From NCBI RefSeq assembly GCF_018413645.1, contig NZ_JAHCDA010000001.1, forward strand, positions 1,550,001 through 1,614,000: DNA of 64,000 nt. The letters run 5' to 3'. Position numbers and translations under genes: made by a program. Below, one piece after another: positions 1 to 7,783 of the stretch (position 1 is the first letter of the stretch; the number at the start of each line of letters is the position of its first letter). Under the pieces are notes generated by a model that was not told the origin of the DNA, ran no database searches, and saw only the letters and a program-made list of their open reading frames with translations. This stretch comes from Roseococcus pinisoli. Its GTDB lineage: Bacteria; Pseudomonadota; Alphaproteobacteria; Acetobacterales; Acetobacteraceae.

Positions 1-1070
1 AGGCGGCGCATGCGTGCCTCGTCGCGCACATCGGCCAGGACGGCGCGGCGCTGGACGGCCGGGTGTCGCTCCGACAGCTCGAGGTCGATCTCGTAGAGCA
101 CGTATTCGCCGTGATCGAGCAGCGTCAGCACCGAGGGGCCGAGTGCGGCCACCTGCCGCGCCAGCTCGCCGCCGATGGTGCCGCCGGCGCCGGTCACCAG
201 CACGCGGCGGCCCTGCACCAGCCGCGCCATGCCCTCGCGGTCGAGCGGCACCTGCGGGCGGTCCAGCAGCTCCTCGATGGAGACGGGGCGGAGGTCGATC
301 TTGGCCGTGTCCTGCGGCCGGCCGGCCTGGCCGAGCACGGTCGGCTGGGGCGCGCGCCGGATGGGCACGCCGTGATGGTCGCCGGCATCCAGCAGCGCCT
401 CCAGCACGGGGCCGTTGAGATCGGCCGAGGCCAGCACCAGCAGCGCGGGCAGGCGGCCCTCGTTGCGCAGGGTCTCCAGCACGGCATCCGCCTCCTCGAT
501 CGTGCCGAGGATGGGATGGCCCTGGATGCGCCGGGCCACCTGGCGCGAGCGGCGGGACAGGATGCCCTGCACGCGATAGGCGGGCTTCCGCTCCTGCTCA
601 AGCGCGCGGATGAAGAGGTCGGCCTGGTCGACGCCGCCCACCACGAGGACCGGCTGGGCGCCCGTCTCCTCCGCGATGCGGCGGATGGTGCGCAGGCGGC
701 CGTTCAGCCGCGGGATGCCGAGCAGGCCCGTCAGCGCCATGGCATGCAGGATGGGAAAGGCGAGGTTGGGCGAATGCCAGCTGTCCAGCGCCCAGAGCAC
801 CGCCGTGAAGACCACCGCCGCGCCGATCGACGCGCCGAGGACGGCCATCAGGTCGCGCACGCCGGTATAGCGCCAGTATTGCTGCGGCAGGCCCAGCGCC
901 CAGGCCGGGCCCAGCATGGACAGGGCGGAGAGGGGGATGGCGAGGCTCCACCAGGCGCCATGCGGCCAGTTCCCTGGCCCAGCCAGGAGAAGGGCCACCG
1001 GAAGCGCGATGACGGCGAGCGCCGCGTCGAGCGAGAGGTTCAGCAGGATTCGGGACGGGGCCTTGGCCAT
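1..1070 (-). CDS. CapD/FlaA1-type NDP-sugar dehydratase/epimerase, 3' part cut off
   Basis: Membrane-anchored nucleotide-sugar 4,6-dehydratase of the CapD/PglF/WbpM type; the C-terminal part lies beyond base 1. The visible ~356 residues open with about four hydrophobic segments (residues ~8-115), then a first Rossmann-like region (VLVVGG near 145), then the NAD-binding motif VTGAGGTIGGELA near residue 290. The family is normally ~600-650 residues, so roughly half is present. It sits 7 bp after the upstream glycosyltransferase stop and is probably co-transcribed with it. GGAGG lies directly against the ATG, so the true start could be slightly different. It probably makes a 4-keto-6-deoxy UDP-sugar for the aminotransferase encoded at the head of the cluster. 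Confidence 0.88.
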   Translation of the reverse strand, partial: MAKAPSRILLNLSLDAALAVIALPVALLLAGPGNWPHGAWWSLAIPLSALSMLGPAWALGLPQQYWRYTGVRDLMAVLGASIGAAVVFTAVLWALDSWHSPNLAFPILHAMALTGLLGIPRLNGRLRTIRRIAEETGAQPVLVVGGVDQADLFIRALEQERKPAYRVQGILSRRSRQVARRIQGHPILGTIEEADAVLETLRNEGRLPALLVLASADLNGPVLEALLDAGDHHGVPIRRAPQPTVLGQAGRPQDTAKIDLRPVSIEELLDRPQVPLDREGMARLVQGRRVLVTGAGGTIGGELARQVAALGPSVLTLLDHGEYVLYEIDLELSERHPAVQRRAVLADVRDEARMRR

Positions 1071-1077
1071 CCTCCGC

Positions 1078-2232
1078 TTATAAACGCTCTGCCGCCGCGC
1101 TGAAATGCCGGGTGGGAGACGGTGCCCTTTCCCCGGGGCGCAGCAGGTCGCGGTACAGCCCGACCAGCCGCGCCGCCTCGGCCTCCCAGCCCCATTCCGC
1201 CCGCGCCGCCCGCCAGCCGGCCTCCCCGAGACGCGCCCGCGTTGCCCGGTCGGCGAGGGTGGCGATGGCGGCCGCGATGGAGGCGGGCTCCGTCACCTCC
1301 ACCAACAGGCCGCAGCCGGCGGTTTGCACGATCCGCGCCACCCCGGTCGCGAAGGCGGGCGCGATGGCGGAAAGACCGATCGCCATCCCGTCGAAGAGCT
1401 TGTGGGGGAGGGCGAGGCGATGATTCTCCTCGCCGGGCTGGAAAAGGACGAGGTTCACGTCGGCCTCTGCCGCCGCGCGGGCAAGCGCCGCCTCGGCGGG
1501 CATCCAGCCGGCGATCTCGAGGCGGGCGGTCAGCCCCGCCCGCTCCGCCGCGGCGCGGAAGGCCGGCTCGCTGCCATCCGTGAAGCGGCCGATGATCAGC
1601 AGTCGCGTCTGCGGCGGCGCCAGGGTCAGGGCCGCCAGCAGCTGCGGCCAGCCCCGCTTCACGCCGATCGCGCCGAGATGCAGCAGGGTGAGGGGCCCTT
1701 CCCGATGCTCGCGGCGGGGAAGACCGGGCGGGACCAGGGCGTGGTTGCGCACGGCGATGCGCGGCCGGCGCGGGGAAAAATCCTCCGCCAGCCCTTCCTT
1801 GGCCAGGACCACCGCATCGGCCGCCCGGCCCATGAGGCGGAGGGCGAGGCGCAGGGCGCCGCGGGCCAGGCCGCGCAGCGGCCGTGCCAGCCGGGCGTCG
1901 AGGCGCGAGGGATAGTGCTCATGGACGTCCAGCACCACGCGGGCGCCGCAACGCCAGCCGGCCAGCAGCGCGACGGCCCAGGAATCCGGCTCGGAGGCAT
2001 GGATGGCCGCCGGCCGCAGGGCCACGGCGCGGCGGTAGAGGGCGGGAAGCCGCCCAAGACGCACGGCGCCGGACACCGTCTCGATGGCCACGCCCGCGAC
2101 CGGCGGAAGGAGGCCGCCGGGGCCGGGGCAGAGATGCGTGACCGGCCAGCCCGCCGCCGCCAGCGACGCGCCCTCCTTCCGGACGACGCGCATGTCGTCG
2201 GGCGGATGGGCGGCCGAGAGCATCAGGATCAT
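1078..2232 (-). CDS. GT4-family glycosyltransferase
   Basis: Predicted cytoplasmic glycosyltransferase of 384 residues with GT-B fold character. The N-terminal half has the acceptor-side pattern (DVHEHYPSR near 120), and the C-terminal half has the nucleotide-sugar side (LLHLGAIGVKRGW, then LPHKLFDGMAIGL, where GT4 enzymes carry the E/D-x7-E-like region). The start is set by an ATGA overlap with the stop of the preceding glycosyltransferase, implying translational coupling. Sugar donor and acceptor cannot be read from sequence. It is one of two GT4 enzymes in a surface polysaccharide or lipid-linked glycan cluster. Confidence 0.85.
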   Translation of the reverse strand: MILMLSAAHPPDDMRVVRKEGASLAAAGWPVTHLCPGPGGLLPPVAGVAIETVSGAVRLGRLPALYRRAVALRPAAIHASEPDSWAVALLAGWRCGARVVLDVHEHYPSRLDARLARPLRGLARGALRLALRLMGRAADAVVLAKEGLAEDFSPRRPRIAVRNHALVPPGLPRREHREGPLTLLHLGAIGVKRGWPQLLAALTLAPPQTRLLIIGRFTDGSEPAFRAAAERAGLTARLEIAGWMPAEAALARAAAEADVNLVLFQPGEENHRLALPHKLFDGMAIGLSAIAPAFATGVARIVQTAGCGLLVEVTEPASIAAAIATLADRATRARLGEAGWRAARAEWGWEAEAARLVGLYRDLLRPGERAPSPTRHFSAAAERL

Positions 2233-3470
2233 GCGATCGCCGGGCGGCGGGCCGGCGCGCTTTCGGCAAGGGCGCGCTCGGCCGCAGCCACGAAGCGGGC
2301 GGCCAGGAGGCGGCGGTCGAAGCGGCAGGTGGCGAGCTCCCGTGCGGCCCGGCCCATCGCCTCGCGACGGGCGGGATGGGCTGCGAGGCGGGTGAGGGCG
2401 GCGGCCATGCCGGCGGCGTCCGTCCAGGTCTCGCCGGCGCCCCCGGCCAGCAGGCGCTCCGCCTCGCCCGGGACGTTCGACAGGACGGGCAGCCCGGCGG
2501 CGAGGTAGTCCATCAGCTTGTTCGGCGCCGTCCATTCGGCGAATTCCGGCACCGGGGCGAGGCAGAGCAGCCCCGCTTGGCTGCCGGCGAGAAGCCGGGC
2601 CAGCGCGTGCTTGGGCATGGGCGGCAGGAAGGAGAGATTGGTCAGGCCCCGCGCCGCGGCCTCGGCCATCAGCGCCGGTTTCTCCGCGCCCTCGCCAATG
2701 AGAAGGAGCCGGACCCGACGCTCCCCCGCCTGTCGCAGGCGGACCGCCACGTCGAGAAGGAAGTCCAGGCCGTTGGCGCGGCCATGGGCACCGGCATAGA
2801 CGGCCAGCATCTCCTGGCCGCCCGCCTCCTCCGGCCGCCAGGGCGCGACCTGCGGGCCCATCAGGTCGAGGTCGCAGCCCTGGCCGATGACGTGCAGGCG
2901 GCCGGGCGGCGTGCCGCGGGAGAGGGCGGTGGCGCCCATCCCCTCGGTCAGGGCCACCACGGCCGCCGCGTTCCGGCAGGCCGCGCGGGCCAGGCGTTCC
3001 ATTGCGGGCAGCAGCCCCGGCGCACGCAGCCCCAGCGCCGCCGGCAGTTCGGGCCAGGGATCGCGGATCTCGAAGACGAAGGGCGTGCCGCGCAGGCGCC
3101 GGGCGGCCAGGGCGGGAAGGGCGACCGTCAGCGGCGTGGAACTCGCGATCACGAGATCCCATTCGGCGCGTGCCGCCAGCCAGCCGGCACGCGCGGCAAA
3201 GCGCAGGAAGGCGCCGCTCCGTGCGGCGAGGCGCATCGCATTGCCGCAGGGGATCGCGAACTCCACCAGCTCGAAACCCGCGACGTGGCCGCGGCGCTGG
3301 CCTCGCCGCCAGGGGCCAGTCAGGCCGGTGACGGCGCCGGCGAATTGCCCGCAGGCCATCGTCACCTCATGGCCGCGCTGGGCGAGGGCCCGCGCCATGG
3401 TGTGGCTGCGGGTGGCGGTCGCCCCCTCCGGGGTGGAGAAATGCTGGTGGAGATAGAGGATGCGCGCCAT
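2229..3470 (-). CDS. WbuB-like GT4 glycosyltransferase
   Basis: A 413-residue glycosyltransferase. The N-terminus (ILYLHQHFSTPEGATATRS) is characteristic of WbuB/WcaI-like enzymes that transfer amino-deoxy sugars, and the C-terminal half carries VYAGAHGRANGLDFLLD and a PNKLMDYLAAGLPVL donor-binding loop. The chosen ATG gives the usual family length; a longer reading is open upstream but would run into the aminotransferase gene. It is followed by the second glycosyltransferase with an ATGA overlap and preceded by the aminotransferase at 11 bp spacing, so these look like one operon. The exact sugar is an inference only. Confidence 0.86.
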   Translation of the reverse strand: MARILYLHQHFSTPEGATATRSHTMARALAQRGHEVTMACGQFAGAVTGLTGPWRRGQRRGHVAGFELVEFAIPCGNAMRLAARSGAFLRFAARAGWLAARAEWDLVIASSTPLTVALPALAARRLRGTPFVFEIRDPWPELPAALGLRAPGLLPAMERLARAACRNAAAVVALTEGMGATALSRGTPPGRLHVIGQGCDLDLMGPQVAPWRPEEAGGQEMLAVYAGAHGRANGLDFLLDVAVRLRQAGERRVRLLLIGEGAEKPALMAEAAARGLTNLSFLPPMPKHALARLLAGSQAGLLCLAPVPEFAEWTAPNKLMDYLAAGLPVLSNVPGEAERLLAGGAGETWTDAAGMAAALTRLAAHPARREAMGRAARELATCRFDRRLLAARFVAAAERALAESAPARRPAIA

Positions 3471-3481
3471 CTGCCCCTCCG

Positions 3482-4666
3482 CTAGCCTCGGTGCAGGGCG
3501 CGGATGGTCGCGATGACGCGGTCCTGCTGTTCCACCGTCATCGCGCTGCCGGAGGGCAGGCAGAGTCCCTGCTCGAACAGCGCGGCGGCGACCGCGCCTC
3601 CCACGGCGGGGGCCTGGCGGAAGACGGGCTGCAGATGCAGCGGCTTCCACACCGGCCGGCTCTCGATGCCCTGCTCGAGCAGGGCGAGGCGGAGGGCCTC
3701 GCGATCCGCGCCGAAGCGCCGCGGATCGACCAGCATCGCCGTGAGCCAGCGTGTCGATCGCGCCCAGCCGGGCTCCGGCATGAAGGAGAGGCCGGGAAGC
3801 GCACCGAGCGCCCCGGCATAGCGCGCGAAGATCGCGCGCCGGGCCGAGACGCGCTCCTCCAGGCAGGGAAGCTGCGCCAGGCCGAAGCCGGCGAGGAGGG
3901 CGCTCAGCCCGCAGCTGAAGCCCGTCGTCTCGTGCTGGTAGTGCGGGGCGGGTTCCTTCGCCTGGGTGGCGAGGTGCCGAGCCCGGGCGATCGCCGCGCC
4001 GTCAGGCGCCAGCAGGGCCCCGCCGCCGGTCGAGGTGACGATCTTGTTGCCGTTGAAGCTGACCGCGACGAGATCGGCGCCATGGCCAGCCGGCCACCCG
4101 TGCTGGAGCGCGCCCATCCCGCAGGCGCTGTCCGAGAGCACGCGCACGCCCCAGCGGGCGCAGGCCTCGGCGATGGCGGCGATGTCCGCCGGCTGGCCGT
4201 AGAGGTCGGCCGGCACCACCGCCCGCGGCAGTCGGCCGCGCCGGGCCGCCGCCGCCAGCTCCTCGGCCAGCAGGGCTGGATCGAGCGTCCAGCTCGTCGG
4301 GTCGACGTCGAGGAAGCGGGGCGTCGCGCCCATCTGCACGGCCGGGCCGATGGTCGCGAGGAAGGTGAGGCTGCTGGTCCAGACCTCGTCGCCCGGCTCC
4401 ACGCCGAGCAGGCGGTAGCTGAGGCCCAGCGCCGCGGTGCCGGAGCTGACGGCCAGTGCGTGCGGCTGCCGCATCGCCTCGGCGACGGCGGCCTCGAAGC
4501 GCAGGGGCGTCGGCCCTGCCGGCGCCAGCCAGCCGGAAGCCAGGACGTCCTGCAGTGCCTCGAGCTCGGCGCCTGTCAGATGGGGAGGGGAAAGATGGAG
4601 AGGCGGCAGGGCCGCTTCCGGCCGGGAAAACGGCAGGATCGACGCGGAGGGCGACGGTGGCGCCAT
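3482..4666 (-). CDS. DegT/DnrJ/EryC1-type sugar aminotransferase
   Basis: PLP-dependent aminotransferase (394 residues) that would convert a keto-sugar nucleotide to an amino sugar. PLP-site features are visible: VSSGTAALGL near residue 75, GDEVWTSSLTF, the Asp of LSDSACGMGA, and the Schiff-base lysine in SFNGNKIVTSTGGG near 205-220. The family is typically 370-400 residues, so it is full length. It is the first gene of the minus-strand glycan cluster. Together with the CapD-like dehydratase at the other end it gives the two core steps towards a 4-amino-4,6-dideoxy sugar (PglF/PglE logic); no acetyltransferase is visible in the window. Confidence 0.92.
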   Translation of the reverse strand: MAPPSPSASILPFSRPEAALPPLHLSPPHLTGAELEALQDVLASGWLAPAGPTPLRFEAAVAEAMRQPHALAVSSGTAALGLSYRLLGVEPGDEVWTSSLTFLATIGPAVQMGATPRFLDVDPTSWTLDPALLAEELAAAARRGRLPRAVVPADLYGQPADIAAIAEACARWGVRVLSDSACGMGALQHGWPAGHGADLVAVSFNGNKIVTSTGGGALLAPDGAAIARARHLATQAKEPAPHYQHETTGFSCGLSALLAGFGLAQLPCLEERVSARRAIFARYAGALGALPGLSFMPEPGWARSTRWLTAMLVDPRRFGADREALRLALLEQGIESRPVWKPLHLQPVFRQAPAVGGAVAAALFEQGLCLPSGSAMTVEQQDRVIATIRALHRG

Positions 4667-4836
4667 GCTGGCCTCTCGGAGACGGCGGAGAGGCCAGGAG
4701 ATCAGTCGTCGGTCAATACTTGCAAGTCATGCGTGCATACATTCAAAAATAGTTAGGCGCGCTTGCGGATTATATGCCTGCACAAGATATCGTCTCGTGA
4801 GATTTAAAGAGCCCGCAAGCGCTTGAATGTCGATGT
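4667..4836 (-). promoter_or_regulatory. AT-richer promoter region ahead of the glycan cluster
   Basis: This gap between the secB stop and the aminotransferase start is much less GC-rich than its surroundings. On the minus strand it carries a perfect TATAAT (plus-strand 4769-4774), but at 16-18 bp spacing no good -35 hexamer is present, so an activator may be needed. The inferred start near 4762 would leave a leader of about 95 nt before the ATG at 4666. No coding ORF is credible here. Confidence 0.4.
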
Positions 4837-5319
4837 TCAGGCCGTGCCGGAAGTCTGGCCGCGGCGATTCTGCCACAGCTGAACGAAATCGATGGGGTTC
4901 AGCATGACGGGCGGGAAGCCACCGCCGGAGGTGACGTCCGCGAGGATGTTGCGGGCGAAGGGGAAAAGAAGCCGCGGGCATTCGACCAGAAGAACCGGCT
5001 CCAGATGCTCCTGCGGGACATTGATCGTGAAGATGCCGCAATAGGTCAGCTCGGCGATGAAGCACTGCGTGCCGTCGGCGGCCTTCGCGTCGGCGCGGAT
5101 GATCAGCGCGATCTCGAAGACGTTCTGGCCTTCCTGGATCGGGCGGGCCTGGACGTCGAGCGCCAGGTCGACGCGCGGCTGCTCGCGCAGGGTCGCGAAG
5201 ATCTCGGGGGCGCCGGGGACCTCGAAGGACAGGTCCTTGGTGAACTGGATGTTGAGCGTCAGCGGCAGCGGGGGCTCGCCCTCGGGCGGGTTCGGAAGCT
5301 GGATCGGCTGGTCGGACAT
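4837..5319 (-). CDS. secB: SecB protein-export chaperone
   Basis: Cytosolic tetrameric chaperone that keeps preproteins unfolded and hands them to SecA. The 160-residue product is the usual alphaproteobacterial length. Family landmarks are the N-terminal strand LNIQFTKDLSFEVPGAPEIF and the conserved block ECPRLLFPFARNILADVTSG followed by GGFPPVMLNPIDF. The N-terminus is Pro/Glu-rich. It stands alone on the minus strand, divergent from the DUF2889 gene across ~150 bp. Confidence 0.97.
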   Translation of the reverse strand: MSDQPIQLPNPPEGEPPLPLTLNIQFTKDLSFEVPGAPEIFATLREQPRVDLALDVQARPIQEGQNVFEIALIIRADAKAADGTQCFIAELTYCGIFTINVPQEHLEPVLLVECPRLLFPFARNILADVTSGGGFPPVMLNPIDFVQLWQNRRGQTSGTA

Positions 5320-5432
5320 GTCGGCCTCGGCGAGATTTTGGGTCAGGCGCGGCTACCACGCGGGCGCCCCGGCCGCCAGGGGAAGTCATCAATTCCCCGG
5401 GATGCGTTTCGATACCGTCATGGGGCGGGGGT

Positions 5433-5463
5433 TTGCGCAGTGCGGCATAAGCACTATCTTATG
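5433..5463 (+). promoter_or_regulatory. Putative promoter with 6-bp inverted repeat before the DUF2889 gene
   Basis: TTGCGC (5433-5438), a 16-bp spacer and TATCTT (5455-5460) form a plausible sigma-70 promoter. An exact inverted repeat, CATAAG-cactat-CTTATG (5446-5463), straddles the -10 box and could be an operator. The predicted transcription start near 5467 is at or just before the ATG at 5469, and there is no Shine-Dalgarno, so the message may be leaderless. Confidence 0.4.
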
Positions 5464-5468
5464 TTGCG

Positions 5469-6065
5469 ATGCCGCTGTCTCCTCCCTCGCCCCGGAAGCT
5501 TTCGCACCTGCGGGATATCGCCCTGCGTGGCTTCATCCGCGAGGACGGCCTGGTTGATATCGAGGCGCATCTTACCGACACCAAGACCTACGGCTTCCCG
5601 TCCGAGCATCGCGGCGACGTGGGCCCAGGCGACCCGGTGCACGGCATGTGGGTGCGGATGACGATCGATACGGACATGAAGATCATGTCCTGCGAGGCCG
5701 TGTCCGACTTCACGCCCTTCGCCGTCTGCCCCGGGGCCACGCCGAACTTCGCCAATCTGGCGGGCCTTACCATCGGCGCCGGCTTCAACCGTGCGGTGAA
5801 CGAGCGGGTGGGCGGCGTGCAGGGCTGCACCCATCTGCGCGAGGTGATCGCCCAGATGGCAACCGTGGCCTTCCAGACCGTCTGGCCCCTGCGCCGGAAC
5901 CGGCAGGAGGAGCAGTCCCGCGCCGAGGCAGCGGGCGCGCCGCGCAAGCGGCCGCATCTGCTGGGCACCTGCCACGCCTACGCGCCGAACAGCCCCGTGG
6001 TTAGGAAGAAGTGGCCCGAGTGGAGCGACCTGGCCGAGAAGGCCACCGAGGAAGCCGCGGGCTGA
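5469..6065 (+). CDS. DUF2889 family protein
   Basis: A 198-residue cytosolic protein of unknown function. It matches the DUF2889 pattern by eye: an N-terminal IREDGLVDIEAHLTDTKTY block, HGMWVRMTIDTDMKI in the middle and GCTHLREVIAQMATVAFQTV near residue 118, followed by a basic tail. The conserved Cys and His residues in the GCTHL segment hint at a metal or substrate site, but no activity is known to me. The start is the first ATG giving the family's usual N-terminus; no ribosome-binding site precedes it. It is divergent from secB. Confidence 0.85.
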   Translation: MPLSPPSPRKLSHLRDIALRGFIREDGLVDIEAHLTDTKTYGFPSEHRGDVGPGDPVHGMWVRMTIDTDMKIMSCEAVSDFTPFAVCPGATPNFANLAGLTIGAGFNRAVNERVGGVQGCTHLREVIAQMATVAFQTVWPLRRNRQEEQSRAEAAGAPRKRPHLLGTCHAYAPNSPVVRKKWPEWSDLAEKATEEAAG

Positions 6066-6329
6066 TTTCGCGGGGCCCTTCGCTCCAAGCTTGATTTCCG
6101 GTCTCCGTGAGGACATGTCTGTCCCATGCGCTCCCGCTTCACCCTTTGCCGTCAACGCGGCCTTTCCCGTGCGGGGCGCCTCATCGCAGGCTCCTAGGCC
6201 CGGGTCGGCAGCGGCGTGTCGTGCGCCTGCGCCCTGCCCGGGATTGATTTTCTGCGATCGCTGAGAGGGCGCCTCCTGCGCCCGGCCCCGTGCGCCATGT
6301 CGCCGAGGGCCTCCTCCAGGACATTCCCG

Positions 6330-6743
6330 ATGAACCAATCCGCCCAGCTCCGCCGCCCGCCCCTGCTCATGTCTGTCGAGGGGCAGATCCAGATCGTCGC
6401 GCTCGCCGATGCCGCCGCCCGCCGCAACCCCCTCGTGTCGAGCCTGCTCCACGAGGAAGCGGACCGCACGGATCTGGTCCCTGCCGCCGACCTTCCCGCG
6501 ACCACGGTCGCGCTCGGCTCGCTCGTGGAATTCCATGATGCGGGCGCCGACGAGACGCGCACCGTTCGCCTCGTCCTGCCGGGCGAGGCCGATATTGCCT
6601 CCGGCCGCGTCTCCGTCCTGTCGTTGGTGGGCGCGGGGCTGATCGGCCTGTCCGAGGGGCAGTCGATCGACTGGCCGACACAGGACGGGCGCCTGCGCCG
6701 GCTCACCGTGCGGCGCGTCCAGCCCCCCGAGGAGGCGGTCTGA
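6330..6743 (+). CDS. rnk: Rnk, nucleoside diphosphate kinase regulator (GreA/GreB C-terminal fold)
   Basis: A 137-residue protein with the layout of Rnk: a short helical N-terminus, then a GreA/GreB-like C-terminal domain (TVALGSLVEFHDAGADE, then VSVLSLVGAGLIGLSEGQSI and the closing basic strand). Rnk proteins bind RNA polymerase near the secondary channel and influence nucleoside diphosphate kinase and polyphosphate/alginate traits in pseudomonads; that role is carried over by family. An upstream in-frame ATG at 6216 exists, but the start at 6330 gives the normal 136-140 residue length. AGGA lies about 8 nt upstream. The ~260-bp gap before it holds no other gene. Confidence 0.85.
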   Translation: MNQSAQLRRPPLLMSVEGQIQIVALADAAARRNPLVSSLLHEEADRTDLVPAADLPATTVALGSLVEFHDAGADETRTVRLVLPGEADIASGRVSVLSLVGAGLIGLSEGQSIDWPTQDGRLRRLTVRRVQPPEEAV

Positions 6744-6764
6744 TCGCTGACGCGATGAGGCCGG

Positions 6765-7040
6765 TCAGCCGGCCTCGGAAGGCGCGCGCAGCGTGAGGGC
6801 CAGGGCGTGCAGTCCGCTGGTGAATTCGCCGCCCAGTGCCTCATGCACCGCGCGCGACCGTGCCACGCGATTCATGCCGGTGAAGGCGTCGCTGACCAGC
6901 AGCACGCTGTAATGCGTCTCCCCGCCCGGCTGCGCGCCGGCATGGCCCGCATGCTTCGCGCTGTCATCCACCACTTCGATCCGCGCCGGCGCGAAGCGCG
7001 CCGTGAGCGCGGACCTGATTCGATCGGCCCGATTGTTCAT
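6765..7040 (-). CDS. bolA: BolA family protein
   Basis: A 91-residue BolA/YrbA-type protein, a class-II KH-like fold that partners monothiol glutaredoxins in Fe-S handling or acts as a transcription/morphology factor. Visible landmarks are the DDSAKHAGHAGA segment, whose His may bind Fe-S, then THYSVLLVSDAF and a C-terminal GLHALALTLRAP strand. The chosen ATG gives the normal length; a longer reading would overlap the neighbour. It is transcribed divergently from the J-domain gene, with the two 5' ends 64 bp apart. Confidence 0.93.
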   Translation of the reverse strand: MNNRADRIRSALTARFAPARIEVVDDSAKHAGHAGAQPGGETHYSVLLVSDAFTGMNRVARSRAVHEALGGEFTSGLHALALTLRAPSEAG

Positions 7041-7104
7041 GACAGCAGATGTCGCCCGGGCGGCCCACGTTGCCAACCCTGTGCCGCCCACCCATAAAGC
7101 GCCG

Positions 7105-7695
7105 ATGGCCCGCCGCGCGAGCTTTCAGCCCCAGACCGACCCGAAGGCGCCGCCGCGCGCCTGCGCCGCGCCCGATTGCGGGAAGCACGGCGAATTCCGC
7201 GCGCCCAAGGATCGCGAGCTGCGCGAGTACCTCTGGTTCTGCCTGGAGCACGTCCGCGAATACAATTCGCGCTGGGATTTCTATCGCGGCATGGGCGAGG
7301 CCGATATCGAGACGGCCCTGCGCTCCGACACCGGCTGGCAGCGCCCGACCTGGCCGCTCGGCCGCCTCGGCGGCGGCACGCGCATCGATCCCGACCTGGT
7401 GGCCGACCCCTTGGGAATCCTGCGCGACGAGGTGCTGAACCAGAAGCGGCGCAACCCGCCGCGCCACGAGGCCCCGCCGGAGCTTCGCGCGGCTTTGGGC
7501 CTGCTGGAGCTGAGCTGGCCGCTCGACGCCGTGACGCTGAAAAGCCGGTACAAGGACCTCGCGAAGCGCTATCATCCGGACACCAACGGCGGGGATCGCA
7601 GTGCGGAGGAGAAGCTGAAGGACATCAACCGCGCCTATTCGCTGCTGCGCCAGCGGGTCGGTCGGGAAGTGTCGCAGCCCGTCCACGCAAGTTAG
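7105..7695 (+). CDS. J-domain protein with N-terminal Cys/His motif
   Basis: A 196-residue J-domain protein with the J domain at the C-terminus (residues ~135-190; HPD at 157-159 in [10 protein letters not shown]), so it could stimulate DnaK. The N-terminal part has C20, C25, H28 and later C46, H49, a spacing suggestive of a zinc-binding or redox site, followed by an aromatic [13 protein letters not shown] stretch. It is neither DnaJ (no G/F or four-repeat zinc region) nor CbpA. The gene sits between bolA and cobS, an order I recall as common in alphaproteobacteria. Alternative in-frame starts at 7003 and 7039 would overlap bolA. The exact client is unknown. Confidence 0.85.
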   Translation: MARRASFQPQTDPKAPPRACAAPDCGKHGEFRAPKDRELREYLWFCLEHVREYNSRWDFYRGMGEADIETALRSDTGWQRPTWPLGRLGGGTRIDPDLVADPLGILRDEVLNQKRRNPPRHEAPPELRAALGLLELSWPLDAVTLKSRYKDLAKRYHPDTNGGDRSAEEKLKDINRAYSLLRQRVGREVSQPVHAS

Positions 7696-7783
7696 GTCAA
7701 ACACCTTGGCGGAGCCGGGTAGCCGGCCGGCCCGGGCTGCCCTAACATCCTCCAACATCCAAATGCAACGAAGCGGAAGCGTG

